Assembly (NCBI GenBank): GCA_003415625.1
Contig: PYIU01000003.1
Coordinates: 4,092,001 to 4,156,000, forward strand
Length of the DNA: 64,000 bases
Origin: Aquanectria penicillioides
Lineage: Eukaryota; Ascomycota; Sordariomycetes; Hypocreales; Nectriaceae
Reading direction: 5' to 3'
The stretch's first letter is position 1. Every line of letters begins with the position of its first letter. The notes beneath the pieces are model-generated. The model made no database searches and was not told where the DNA came from. It was given only the letters and a program-made list of their open reading frames with translations. Below, piece by piece: positions 23,113-34,153 of this stretch. Made by a program: the position numbers and the translations under genes.

Positions 23113-24363
23113 TTAACAGACGTGCTCAGGTGGGGGCACTTCACCATCCTTGGGGCCCAGGTCCGTCTTGAGGACCCTGCCGAAGAGCTCGAGCAGGACC
23201 TCAAAGCAGATCTTGGTAATGGCAGGGTCGTATCGGCCCTTGCTGAGCTCGTCGCGAATGAAGGCGTGCTGGGCCCAGGCAAACTCGTGCCAGCTGGTGA
23301 CAACGCCGGCCTCACGCAGCTTGGCGCGGATGAGATCACGACCTGCATCGGGGACATGGGTATCCTTGATGCCAAAAATCATGGCAACCTCGCCCTTGAA
23401 CTTGGTGAAGAGGTCGATGGTGTGGTTGCTATCTGGCGGAGCGGTGGCAGAGGTGTTGGCGGTTTCATAGGGACCGAGGGTGCGTGAGTGGATATCCGTG
23501 GCGAAGTACGAGACACAGGCGGATATGCGGGGATCGAGCTGCAGAGAGGTGTAAGTGAGTGGAACCTGTAAGGCCTCGCCGGCCAATGGCGTGGTGACGT
23601 ACCGCGGCGCGGACGGCGAGATGACCACCGAGACACATGCCCGTGGCGCCGATAAGGCCGGTGCAAGTTGGGAGCGAGAGAAGACAGTCGACGGTAGCAT
23701 ACGAGTCTGCATCGTAGGACTCGAGCGTCTGAGCCGGCACGATCGATGATTAGTACATGCACAGACGAACCAATGGTTTGCAAGGGAAGCGTACCTTTTC
23801 AATCTTGTACTGGTTGCCCCGGTCGGTGTCTGCGACGTCGTACTTGAGAGGCTCCGGGCCGGTGAAGTCGTGGTATGACGAAGGGGCGGCAACAATGTAG
23901 CCCTGGCCAGCAATCTGGCGAGCGAACCGGGCAACGGGACCAGTTACTGGAGCAGAGGATGAGCTACTGGAATTCGAGCTTGATCTGGGTAGGTAGGTAT
24001 GTTTCTCTGACGATACCAACAAGGGGACTAAGTGTGTGTGTACCTTGATAAATCTCGCTAAACAGACAGACACCAGGAAAGCGTCTGGAATATGAAAAGA
24101 AGAGAGGAAAATCAGCTTGGCTACCAATGGTAAAGTTAGGTGAAAGAGAGAAGCATACGCCTTAGGGTACCGGGGATCGTGGGATGAAAGAGAAAAATGC
24201 CTGGTCACAAGTATAAGTTGTTGGTTGGACATGGATTATGTGAGATACATGGCATGGGATATGCTTGATGAGGGGTAAAGCCCAGGGAGGGGAACATACG
24301 CATAGTGCTGTCCTTGCCATTGGCAGTGGTAGGCACGTCAACGTGGGACTCCTTGATCAACAT
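23113..24363 (-). CDS. Dienelactone hydrolase family protein (AIM2-like; frame broken once)
   Basis: Six exons on the minus strand: 24363-24300, 24200-24159, 24084-24044, 23946-23795, 23728-23603 and 23538-23113. All junctions are GT/AG. The alpha/beta-hydrolase sequence is continuous: IFLFHPTIP, RFPGVCLFSEIYQ, VTGPVARFARQIAGQGYIVAAPSSYHDF, the nucleophile elbow GMCLGGH (Cys nucleophile, as in dienelactone hydrolases), FGIKDTHVPDAGRD (acid) and WAQHAFIRDE (His). Length is 283 aa after correction. Function is probably carboxylester or lactone hydrolysis; AIM2 homologues have no firm substrate. Exon 2 contains the break: the IFLFHPTIP frame and the YPKA frame differ by one base at 24170-24175 (CCGGGG on the + strand). 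One added base restores PGYPKARFPGV. Five introns in under 1.3 kb is the densest splitting in the window. Confidence 0.85.
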
Positions 24364-26303
24364 GATGGCCGTATGTATGAATGCTTCGACGGACTTCTTT
24401 TGATAGAGGGTTTTTGTTGGATGTGAGGGGGGTTTCTGAGAACATCAGTACGTTACTTATTCGGTGCGGGGATCACGTGTGCGGGTCCTTTACTAGTCAA
24501 AGCCGAACCAGAAGATCGCGATTGCGCTCCATATCATGTGCGTTTTTCAGGATTTCGGGGCTTCTTTTTGATAATATTGAAGTGAATTTCCAATTTCTGA
24601 CTTGTTTGTTAAAACCGTCAAGCCCTAAAAAGTTCTCATATTCGAGCCTCTTCTGGTGCAATAATCATAATCACTGTCGGACTCTAAACAAATACACTGA
24701 GAGACGTCGCCTCGGGCATCGCCGAAATGACCGAGACCTCTACTGTGGCATTCGGAAGAATTCAAATTCTACCTTGAAGCTCATTATTGTTCAGTTTGTT
24801 TCATTTGTGATATGTTCGAGATTCTCTTGAAACTCTTGTTTCCATCTGTTTCAATGGAGATTTGTTTCGAATAGGAAAATGACTCGCCGCAATTGCACTG
24901 TTTTAGCTCAGGTCGGCTACCTATCTGACAACGTATTGGATTTGTATCCTTGGAAAATATTACAGCACAAACCTATTCGCACTCTTCATTGCTACTATAG
25001 TAGTTAGGAGCGTCATTGCACCGATCGCAGAGATATTCCGTTTCGCAGGTAGCTATTAGAACCACAACAGGACATACACCAACTTGCCATCCAGAAAGGA
25101 AAGATGAAAATGTATCAGTTATACGTAGACCCTGTCTCTCCTAAGATCATCTTTTTGATACATGGTCTCCGAAACCCCAAAGTGTGTGCGACTAGATTAG
25201 CCAGGCACAAACTAGAACGTACCTGCATCAGTCCAATTGCTTGCCGATGGACCTTGTCGAGCCCCCTCCCTCCCTCCGTGGGATCATCTGATGCGGTGAC
25301 GCAGTGCTGTGGCGAGGAGGGGAGAGTTGGAGCCTAAAGTCTTAATTGACGTAGTAACGATAATGTTGGGAATCCTGAGAAGCCCCCGCCGCACCGGCAC
25401 GGACAACTCACTCTAGTTAACACCCGGGCGGAGATTTGAGAAGCTTGGACGGAGACGGGGAAACCACAACCCCCGCCCGTCCCAACTTTTTTTTTTCTTT
25501 TGTTTTATTGTTTCCTTTTTTTATTATTATTATTATTTGTTTTGTACTGGTACCAAGGAGACGGTACGTACACCCCCTCCGGTGAAAAGATGCAAATGCA
25601 TGCACCAGCACATGCAAGTCTTGACAGTCGCAACACTTTCGGGCCTGTGCGTGGTGGATGTCTGAACGTTGGCCAAGAGAGCCAGAGTGCTAGAGTGCCC
25701 AAGTGTTATAGGGCCAGAGGGCAAAAGGTGCAAGAGGAGAAAATAGCAACTGGATGCGGGCGGGACCCCAGGGCATCTGACAATAGAGAGATGCGGCGGC
25801 ACATGTCATGTACCGAGTGAGGCTAATGTAGGTACCTTAGGTACCTCACACCGCAATTAGAGCCTGCATGTACTCGGGGTGCTCGGGGGGCGCCGTGGCA
25901 TCTACTCCTGTTGTGAGGTGCTGGGATGTGGTGTCCTCTAGTGTGCGAACACCCCCGTGGAGAGGCTGGCTCAGTGGTCCCGCGGGCCGGCGGGTACGTA
26001 CCTGGTTGGTCGGCTGCTCTACATCACAAGGGTCTAGCATCTTTGTCCAGGTGGTCACTTCACAACATTTTGGCATCCGTCGCTCATCAGTCGTCCCACG
26101 CACAACCACGACAACAATAACAAATCAATCCCTTGTCTCCTTTTCCCGGCTCTTCCATCGACCTCACACACCACCTGCTGCGTCTGCCAGCGTTCCTCGA
26201 CTCATGCTCCTCCCAAGCTTCTGAAGCTTTCCCTTTAGCTCCTCTACTTCTCCACCGCTTCGTCCCCCCCTCTCCCGCCATCTGATATCCCGCCATCGCT
26301 ACC
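24364..26303. other. Divergent intergenic region
   Basis: Separates the DLH-like gene (leftward) from SEY1 (rightward). About 24450-25090 is relatively A/T-rich. A TAGGTACC inverted pair lies at 25828-25849. From about 26140 the sequence is C/T-rich and acts as the SEY1 leader, with a six-codon upstream ORF beginning at 26203. No gene supported. Confidence 0.5.
25828..25849. repeat. TACCTAGGTA-like element
   Basis: GTAGGTACC followed by GGTACCTCAC forms an imperfect inverted repeat; a member of the dispersed family. Confidence 0.6.
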
Positions 26304-29174
26304 ATGAACGGCCACTTCTCTGGCGTCGGCGACAAGCCCGATGCCGGCAGCTACGAGCATGGCGTCCAGGTAATTGACGAGGAGAAGGATTTCAAGTAAG
26401 TCTCTATTCCCATGCCTTTGCATCTGGTCTCTTGTCCGTCCTCTCGCCCTGACTCTCCAGCGGTTCGCTTGGGGGGGGGGCCCTTCTTCCCCCGTATCCC
26501 CCCATGACCACTCTGTCCTCCCATGATGGCATCGCCGTTCCTCTGCTAACCCCCAATCCTTTCCTGCAGCGACAACCTCAATGAGTACCTCCAAATCACC
26601 GACGTCGCCGATGCTGGCTTCAACTACCACCTCATTTCCGTCTTCGGCTCCCAGTCGACTGGCAAGTCCACCTTGCTGAACAACCTCTTTGGAACCGACT
26701 TCTCCGTCATGTCCGAGACAGAGCGCCGACAAACCACAAAGGGCATTTGGATGTCCAAGAACAAGCGCATCGAAAGCGCTGGCACCAAGATGGCCGACAA
26801 CATCCTTGTTATGGATGTTGAGGGCACCGATGGTCGCGAGCGCGGTGAGGACCAAGACTTTGAGCGCAAGAGCGCCCTCTTTGCGCTTGCGACCAGTGAG
26901 GTCTTGATTATCAACCTCTGGGAGCACCAGGTTGGTCTGTACCAGGGTGCCAACATGGGCTTGCTCAAGACCGTTTTCGAGGTCAACCTGCAGCTCTTCC
27001 TCAAGGACAAACAGTGAGTTGCCACCCTAGTCGAAGACCCCTCCCCTGGCACTAGGATGTTGATATTGACATGCACTCTCTCGTAGATCCACACCGAGAT
27101 CCCTCCTCTTTTTCGTCATCCGCGATCATCTCGGCACCACCCCACTCACCAACCTGCGCACTACTCTGATCCAGGACCTAACCAAGATCTGGTCCTCGAT
27201 CTCGAAGCCCCAAGGCCTCGAGCGCTCTCGAATTGATGACTACTTCGACTTTGGCTTCGCTGCCCTCCCCCACAAAATCCTGCAGGGCGACAAATTCGTC
27301 GAAGAGGTTCAGAGGTTGGGGTCGAGGTTCATCGCCGGCAGTCGCAATGGCAAGGGGGACCAGGAGCTCGAGGGTGGTCTCTTCCTCCCCGAGTACCACC
27401 GCCGAATCCCCGCGGACGGATTCTCCGTCTATGCTGAGGGTATTTGGGATCAGATTGTCAACAACAAGGACCTCGATCTTCCCACGCAACAGGAGCTTCT
27501 GGCCCAGTTCCGTTGCGACGAGATCTCTCGAGAGGTTCTGATCAACTTCGATATTGTCGTAGCGCCTCTTGAGGAGAAGCAAGCCGAGGCCGCGAAGCTC
27601 GGAGTTCCCACCGTCCTTCCCGACTTGGGGATTGCTGGAAAGGAAGCGCGTGAGAAATGCATCAAGGCCTTCGAGTCGCAAGCTGGCCGATACCACAAGG
27701 GCGTGTACACTCGCAAAAGACAAGAGCTGGAAGGAAAGATTGACGCCCGACTCAAGGCTTTGTACCAAGGACAGTTGGCCGCTGCCCACAAAGCCGGTGT
27801 CGGTGCCTTCAGTGAAGCTGTCGCAAACAAGGTCAAGGCTGGCCAAAAGGCTGGTGGAAGCTACGAATTCGCTGAAATCGTCGCCAATGAGAAGCGCAAG
27901 ACGTCGGATATTTTCAAAGCCGAAGCCAAAAGCTTGCTCATCGAGGGTGTATCCTGGACTAACTTTGTTTCTCAATTTGTTCTCTTTGAAAAGGAGCTTG
28001 ATGAGGTCAGCGGCAAGCTGCGCAAGGAGGAGATGCGACGCCTTGCAACACGCGTGGAGCGATGGGTCAAATCACGACTTGGTGAGGCTATTGGCCTGGA
28101 ATTCAACAAACTGGGCAGTGGCCGAGGAGGATCGGGAGCCCCCGAGACCGGGGAGAAGCCCCCTACCGAGAAGGACCTTTGGGACAGGATCTGGACCGTC
28201 TTCACTGGTATTGTTAAGGAGGCCGAGGTCCGATTCGCCGAGCGAGCTAAGAGCTTCGATGCTAGCGATGACGAGGTGCTTATTGGTGCGTGGCGCTTGC
28301 GCCGAAAGAGCTGGAGTGCTTTGAGGGAGAAGATTGAGGAAGAGGTTATGGAAGGCAACATTCTTTTGAAGCTCCGAGAGAACTTTGAGGACAAGTTCCG
28401 TTACGATGAAGCCGGGGTCCCGCGTATCTGGCGCCCGAGCGACGACATTGAAGGCATTTACACCAAGGCTAGAGAGTCGACGCTAACACTTATTCCCCTC
28501 CTTTCGAGGTTCCGTCTCTCTGAAACATATGCTCCTCCCAACCTGCCTGAATTCATTGGCCACCAACCTACCGGTGCTGAAGCCGGCGACGAGGAGGACT
28601 TGGCTCCTATTGGAGGGATCGATGAAGAGGAAGGCAAGAGCCTAGAAGAGGAGATGACGGTGCTAAGTGAGAGCAAGCGTCAAGACCTTGTGGTTCGATT
28701 CAAGAAGACCGCCGACGGTGTCTATGTTGAGGCCAAGCGAAGCGCCATTGGCGGTGTTGCTCAGATCCCGTGGTACTTCTACGGTTTACTCCTGGCCTTG
28801 GGCTGGAACGAGATCTTCATGGGTGAGTCAATGACTGAATGTGCTTGATCATTGAGACGCTTTACTAACATTTCGTTTCAACAGTGTTGCGGAACCCTTT
28901 CCTCTTCATCTTCATCCTCATGGTTTTGGGAGGCACCTACGTGGCACACACCCTCAACCTCCTGGGCCCCATGATGCAGATGGGCAACGCCGCGGTGAGC
29001 CAGGGTGTTGACATTGCCAAGCAGCAGCTGCGCGACTTCATTGCCAACTCGGACACGGCACGCCAGGCGCTCGCGATGCCCGCCCGGGACAGCGACAGCA
29101 TCAGCCTGGATACGTTGGATAGCCGTGGTAAGAAGACCAACTCTACGGAGCGGGATGACATTGATGATATCTGA
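26304..29174 (+). CDS. sey1: Sey1/RHD3-family ER membrane-fusion GTPase
   Basis: Exons 26304-26395, 26570-27013, 27087-28822 and 28885-29174 encode 853 aa with the frame intact. The first intron (174 bp) contains a G10 run; the last has a perfect TACTAAC branch site. The dynamin-like GTPase domain shows the P-loop GSQSTGKS (residues 57-64), the switch [14 protein letters not shown] and the [12 protein letters not shown]3 motif. A long helical middle domain follows. Near the C-terminus are two hydrophobic hairpin segments ([16 protein letters not shown] and [21 protein letters not shown]) and a short cytosolic tail. Sey1, like atlastin, fuses ER tubules to form three-way junctions. The length matches fungal orthologues. 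The stop lies 236 bp from the converging RNase H2A gene. Confidence 0.97.
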
Positions 29175-29410
29175 TGGTGATGTCTATAAATATTTATATA
29201 TACGTGTAGTTCCCGGACGTCTCCGGGTATGATTGTAGCAAAATGAACAGGATATAATGTCTACTGAGCACAACCAACCCCTCTTCCCCGTCCCAAAACA
29301 CAAAAAAAAAAATAAAAAAATCACGACTTTCCTAGTACGCCTTGTATGAACCCATTCTTCTCCAGTGATACCACAAGTTGTTGCTGTTACAATCCAAGAG
29401 CTGGTAATGG

Positions 29411-30394
29411 CTAAAATGCTTCTAATCCTGCCGGAGTACCGAACCAAGTTCCCAGTTCGGACGACTCCTTCTCCTCACCACCAGCAGAAAAGAAGTCGGT
29501 CAACCTACTCGTCTCGCCGTCATCCTCGGCTGGCCACTCAACCTTGACGCCATTGCCCTTGGCTTCGAGCATGTCTTTGGCCGTCCCCCAACTGAACCGG
29601 CACTCGGGACCCCAGCCAAACACGGGATGCATATTGCTCTTCATCCAACCGACGCAGCGACCATCGGATGGGTATCCAGAACCCCAGGCCATGCCCTCCC
29701 CGTCCTCGGCGCGGCCATTGGTAGCTCGAGCCTCGTATAGAACCTCGAGGGCAGCGTCGCGGGTGACTTTGGCACAGACAGAGGCAGCACTGACGCAAGG
29801 GTACAGGCTGTCGGCCTTCTTGGCGACGGTGATCTTGGCGGTGGGGAAGACACGCTGCAGCTTGGCCTGGTAGGTGGCGGGCTGGCCGATGGTGTCGACG
29901 TAGATTTCCTGAATGTTGACGCCCTTTGCGTAGACGGTTTTGATCAAGTCGATGGTCGCGTCCATGGCTTGGGCGTTGAGGTTGTAGACGGCGGGACGGA
30001 ACATGTTGGCGGAGATGTCGCGGGCCGAGAGAGACGAGGTAGCCCAGCCGCATTGTTCGTGGAGGTCGGAGCGGTCGGTGCAGAGGGTGCGCATGAGGTC
30101 GGAGCGGACGGCCGGGGTGAGGACCTTTGAGTCATCGAAGTGGTGCTCGTCGCGGAGGAGGGGGTCTGAGAGCGGCAGAGGCAGGTAGAAGACGCCGTAG
30201 ACCATGGGGCCGAGGACGGGGCCACGGCCGGCCTCGTCGACTCCGAGGCAGCAGGGCGGCGCCGACGAGGGGTCTGAGGGGTCCGTGGGGAGGAGAGACG
30301 GAGGAACGGGGGAGTAGTGAGAGAATGAGGCACCGGAGAGGAGCTCGGGGCGGTGAATGGAGGGGGGGATGAAGGTGGAGGATGAGTCGGCCAT
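29411..30394 (-). CDS. rnh201: Ribonuclease H2 catalytic subunit A
   Basis: An intronless 327 aa frame with ATG at 30394. The catalytic opening GVDEAGRGPVLGPMVYG (residues 51-67, with Asp53 and Glu54) is the type-2 RNase H signature. DDSKVLTPAVR, YVDTIGQPATYQAKLQRVFP (third acidic residue), KKADSLYPCVSAASVCAKVTRD and the Trp-rich FGWGPECRFSWGT block follow in the expected order. The enzyme cuts the RNA strand of RNA-DNA hybrids and removes single ribonucleotides from DNA, together with subunits B and C. It is convergent with SEY1 and divergent from Mif2; 826 bp separate the two divergent starts. Confidence 0.96.
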   Translation of the reverse strand: MADSSSTFIPPSIHRPELLSGASFSHYSPVPPSLLPTDPSDPSSAPPCCLGVDEAGRGPVLGPMVYGVFYLPLPLSDPLLRDEHHFDDSKVLTPAVRSDLMRTLCTDRSDLHEQCGWATSSLSARDISANMFRPAVYNLNAQAMDATIDLIKTVYAKGVNIQEIYVDTIGQPATYQAKLQRVFPTAKITVAKKADSLYPCVSAASVCAKVTRDAALEVLYEARATNGRAEDGEGMAWGSGYPSDGRCVGWMKSNMHPVFGWGPECRFSWGTAKDMLEAKGNGVKVEWPAEDDGETSRLTDFFSAGGEEKESSELGTWFGTPAGLEAF

Positions 30395-30550
30395 GGCGGG
30401 TGGAGAGTATGGCGATGTGGTGTTGGTGTTGAAGGTTTGTTTGGTGAGAGGGGGGAATTACGAGGAATATGCCATGAGCGAGAGGAAAAAGGAGGCAAAT
30501 ATCGAGTATGGAGCAGTAATTCCGAGTCGTCTGTGCGGTGGTGGTGGTGT

Positions 30551-30576
30551 GTTTGTTTGTTTGTTTGTTTGTTTGT
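30551..30576. repeat. GTTT tetranucleotide microsatellite
   Basis: Six tandem GTTT units in the rnh201/mif2 spacer. Confidence 0.9.
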
Positions 30577-30755
30577 GTCCTTATGGCATTCGCATTCGCA
30601 TTGACATTGAGATGGAGGGCTGGGATGTTGGATGTGGGTGGATGCTGGACTGGATTATTAGCTGCTTGAAGGGACCCCTCGACGCGTCTGGAAAGTGAAA
30701 AGACGCGTTGAGCTCCAATTGACGATGGAAATTTGGGCCTAGGCCCTGTGGAGCA

Positions 30756-30770
30756 GGGGGGGGGGGGGGG
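30756..30770. repeat. G15 homopolymer
   Basis: Fifteen consecutive G on the + strand. The true length is hard to sequence and may be wrong. Confidence 0.9.
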
Positions 30771-30904
30771 CTCATGGCCTAGGTGCAATTAGGTGTTGGC
30801 GCAGGCCCCTAGCCTCCTATGAGCAGCCGTTGGAAGAGGAAAATAGTGGGGTTGGCAGCCAAAATGTCCGGGAAGCTCAGTGTATTTGTGCAAGCTCTAG
30901 CCTC

Positions 30905-30952
30905 TAGGTAGGTACCTACTGGAAGTGAGGTCTAAGTGGGTAGGTACGTACT
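30905..30952. repeat. Pair of TAGGTACC-like elements
   Basis: TAGGTAGGTACCTACT at 30905-30920 and GTAGGTACGTACT at 30940-30952, about 270 bp upstream of mif2. Confidence 0.6.
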
Positions 30953-31220
30953 GTGTCTGTGTCTGCCCGTGTGTAGGTAGCTCTCCCACAAACATCCACC
31001 GCGTCAACAAATCGGCCCCCCGGCGCGTCCCATTTTCTGCCTTGTCGCATCCCGACTTGCACCTTTTGTTTCGCGCCACCTCCTCCAAGAATCCCGCCCA
31101 AGCGATTTCACTTGTTTGTCTGTCTGCCTGTTCGGCATCTACGGGACTTGATTCTGGCGCCATCCCCAACGCATCAAACCTATACAATACCGCATACCGC
31201 ATACCGCACACCGCACAACC

Positions 31221-33440
31221 ATGGCCCCTCGCGGCAGGCGTGGAGAGGATGACGAGCCCCAGGCCTTCCACCAGCTTGGTGTGCGCGGCCGGTACGTTGC
31301 GCGATGACAGCTTTTCACGAGCGACTTTGCTACGAGCAAATATTGACACCCACATTCGCAGGAAAACCGGCCTCGTTCTACGCGACACCGGTGAACGCGA
31401 TCAGTACGGCATGCAGCCACTCGACGATCTTCTTTCATCGCCCGAGAAGTCCTCGCCTCCCGTCGCCAACGGACGAAATCTCAGCAGCGACGACAGCGAG
31501 TCCGGGAGCGAACCCATGGAAATCGTGAACAGTGCGCAGCTCTCCTGCCATCTGCTTGAACAGCACCAAAGTCTAACATCGTCATAGGCGCTGGGCCTGG
31601 TCCCAGGACGGTACTTAAGGGGACCCAAAACTTCCAGGTTCCTATCCCACGGAGCTCATCGCCAATCAAGACAAACTTGGGGTCCCCCGCGCGGAGGAAC
31701 CCACACATGTCGCGTCCTGCAGCACACGCAAACGGCTCCATGCCCGAGGAATCCGAATCGACGGTAACGCGGAAGCTCAACTTCGGCAAGCCCCAAGGAC
31801 GTGGCAGGGGCAGGCCGAATGGAATTAATGGCTCCCAACATGTGGAAGAAGAGGAACCCGAGGTTGACAACACCGAAGTCGACAACACCGAGGACGTGGA
31901 CGATACCCAGGACACTGTGATCCATCACGACGACATCGAAGATCATTCGGCCCTGTTGGAAGAATCTCTTCAATTGCTAGAAGAAATGCGTGGGGGCACG
32001 CCGTCATCCGAGCCGGATATGCCATCTGCCGCACAGCCCGAGCCAGAAGAGGACGAGCCAGCTATTCAGCAGCCCGCTACGAAGCCGAAAAAAGGGCGCG
32101 GAAGACCGCCAAGAGCAGCCCCAAAACCAGTCTCAGAAGATCCTCCTGAACCGCCCTCGGCAGCCAAGGAAGACAGTATCGTGGGCCAGAAGCGAAGGGG
32201 GCGTCCGTCAAGGAAGGACACCAAGCAAAAGGCACCTGAGCCCGCGCCTAGCGGATCGTCCAGGAAACGGCAGTCTGCGGATCAATCCCTCACCGAACAC
32301 TCGATGGGTAGCGAGGAAGAGGACAATTCTGCGCCTGAGCCGGAAGAGAGTGCGCGGAAATCCAAGAGGCAAAAACGAACCGCCGAAACGAAGCCGACCA
32401 AACAGACCTCCAAAGCGGCCCCCAAGTCAGTTGCCAAACCGAGTCTTAAGGCGGCCCCTATGGCGGCCCCCAAGGCCGAACCCAAACCTCGTGGTAGGCC
32501 GGGCCGAAAACCCAAGGCCCAAGCCATTGCGGAAGAAGGCGAGGTTGGCGAGACATCATTTGCCGCTCTCCAGCGAGGGCCGCCAATGCCCAAGTCTCGT
32601 GGCCTAGTGTCTGTCCGCCGAGATCTGGATGTGGTGACCAAGACGAGATCAGGGAGACAATCATACCGACCCCTGTCCTGGTGGAGGGGTGAACAGGTTG
32701 TCCGTGAAGATGAGGAGACACAAGACATGTTTGCAAGGAATCAATTCAATCTGCCCGCCGTCAAGGAAGTCATTCGCGTTCCCGAAGAACTTCCCCCATC
32801 GAAACGAGCGCCTCGGAGCAAGGGTCGACCCAGGAGTAAATCGACACAGCGGACGCCACGACCAGAGGAAGAGCCGGAAGATTGGGAGGTGGAACCTGGC
32901 ACCGTTACGGGCGAGGTCATCATGTGGGAGCCGGAACACGAGTTTCAGCCACCCACCGACGATGAGCCTGTCGAGGTTACCGAAGAGCGCGTGGCTGTTT
33001 CTGCCGATGCTATTCAGACTCGCGATATCCGCGATGCCACGTTCCGGTTCGCGAAGACGCTCACGACGCCTTTCATGGGCGCTGGTGTTGTGGATCTCCC
33101 CCCTGGCGCCGAAAAGAGACCAAAGAACTCTCGCAAGATGCACATGGTCTTCTTTGTTCACTATGGAAAGGCCCTTATCACTGTCAATGATACCCAGTTC
33201 CGCATTTCTGCGGGAGGCATGTGGTTCGTCCCTCGAGGTAGGTTTTTTTTTCCTTTTTTTTTCTTTTTTCACCTAGACTTTGTTAGTGGACATGTATAAG
33301 CTAACTGTGTAAAAGGAAACTACTACAGTATCACCAACGACTACGATAATCCTTGCCGCGTCTTCTTTTCTCAAGCTTGCGAGGTCTCAGTCCCAGGAGA
33401 CGACCCTGATGTCTCGCCAAACTCCACCCTGGCCCTTTAA
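31221..33440 (+). CDS. mif2: Mif2/CENP-C-like inner kinetochore protein
   Basis: Exons 31221-31291, 31362-31531, 31588-33237 and 33316-33440 give 671 aa, frame intact. The N-terminus (GERDQYGMQPLDDLLSSPEK) matches the Mif2 N-terminal region. An acidic and basic middle part carries at least four AT-hook-like cores: RGRGRP (about 152-157), RGRPP (251), RGRPS (284) and RGRPGRKPK (382-390). The CENP-C motif TRSGRQSYRPLSWW lies at about 433-446; in the family it contacts CENP-A nucleosomes. The C-terminus is the Mif2/CENP-C cupin dimerisation domain (KMHMVFFVHYGKALITV, FRISAGGMWFVPRGNYYSITN). It builds the inner kinetochore at centromeres. The last exon (41 codons) completes the cupin fold. Confidence 0.95.
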
Positions 33441-34153
33441 ATAATAGCCCTTTAGTCACGCACACATGAATGATTCCCAAGCCTCTTGTTTTGCATGTGA
33501 AGGGCCCAGCTTGTGTATATAGGTTCGCTGTGCTAAAACCCTCTTTTTTTTCATGTGTTAGGCGATTCTGGGTGGCGGCAGTTATGATTTGGCTTCTACA
33601 AGTTTTTTTTCTTGTTTTTTCCATTTTCTTTTTTCACATTGTTGGGAGTTTCCGCCTCATGCCAGCTGGCATTTGAGATTGGTTGGAGGGCAAAAGAGAT
33701 AGTTTGAAATCCGACTGAACATGGGTTCGTGGTAGAGTCGGGTAATGATTTATGTTACGTATAGGCAAGGCCTTATATTTATCCCCCCTGGCTCTCCTCT
33801 TCTTTCTCTCGTTCTCTCGTTATATACCATTGATGAAAGAAGAGTCGATATGATAGCTTGGTTGAGTTGGGTCCAGATGCGATTTTCACATGCTTGTGGT
33901 ATCGAGTCTGAAATGACGATATCTTATGACCAGGCTTGAGAATTGAACAAGGGGAAATTGATCGTCGTATTGAGAGGTATCCAACCACAACCTAAAGTGT
34001 ACATGGTGCCATTCGCCTGGCTACTTTCCAATGCATGTTCCCACTCCAATGTCTTAGCATTGGTTCACAGATCATAAGATGCAGACGAGCATTCTTGGTC
34101 ATGAGCGTCACACCTCTCGCTGTGCCCTGCAGCCGCGAATTTACATCCGCGCT
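33441..34153. other. 3' region between convergent genes
   Basis: Lies between mif2 and yme2; T-rich runs near 33540-33640. No gene seen. Confidence 0.5.

Larger units (their letters stand above)
30395..31220. promoter_or_regulatory. Divergent promoter region of rnh201 and mif2
   Basis: An 826 bp spacer between two start codons facing apart. It holds a GTTT array (30551-30576), a GGGCCTAGGCCC palindrome near 30736, a G15 run (30756-30770) and two TAGGTACC-like elements (30905-30920 and 30940-30952). No open frame of interest. Calling it a promoter follows from gene orientation only. Confidence 0.5.
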
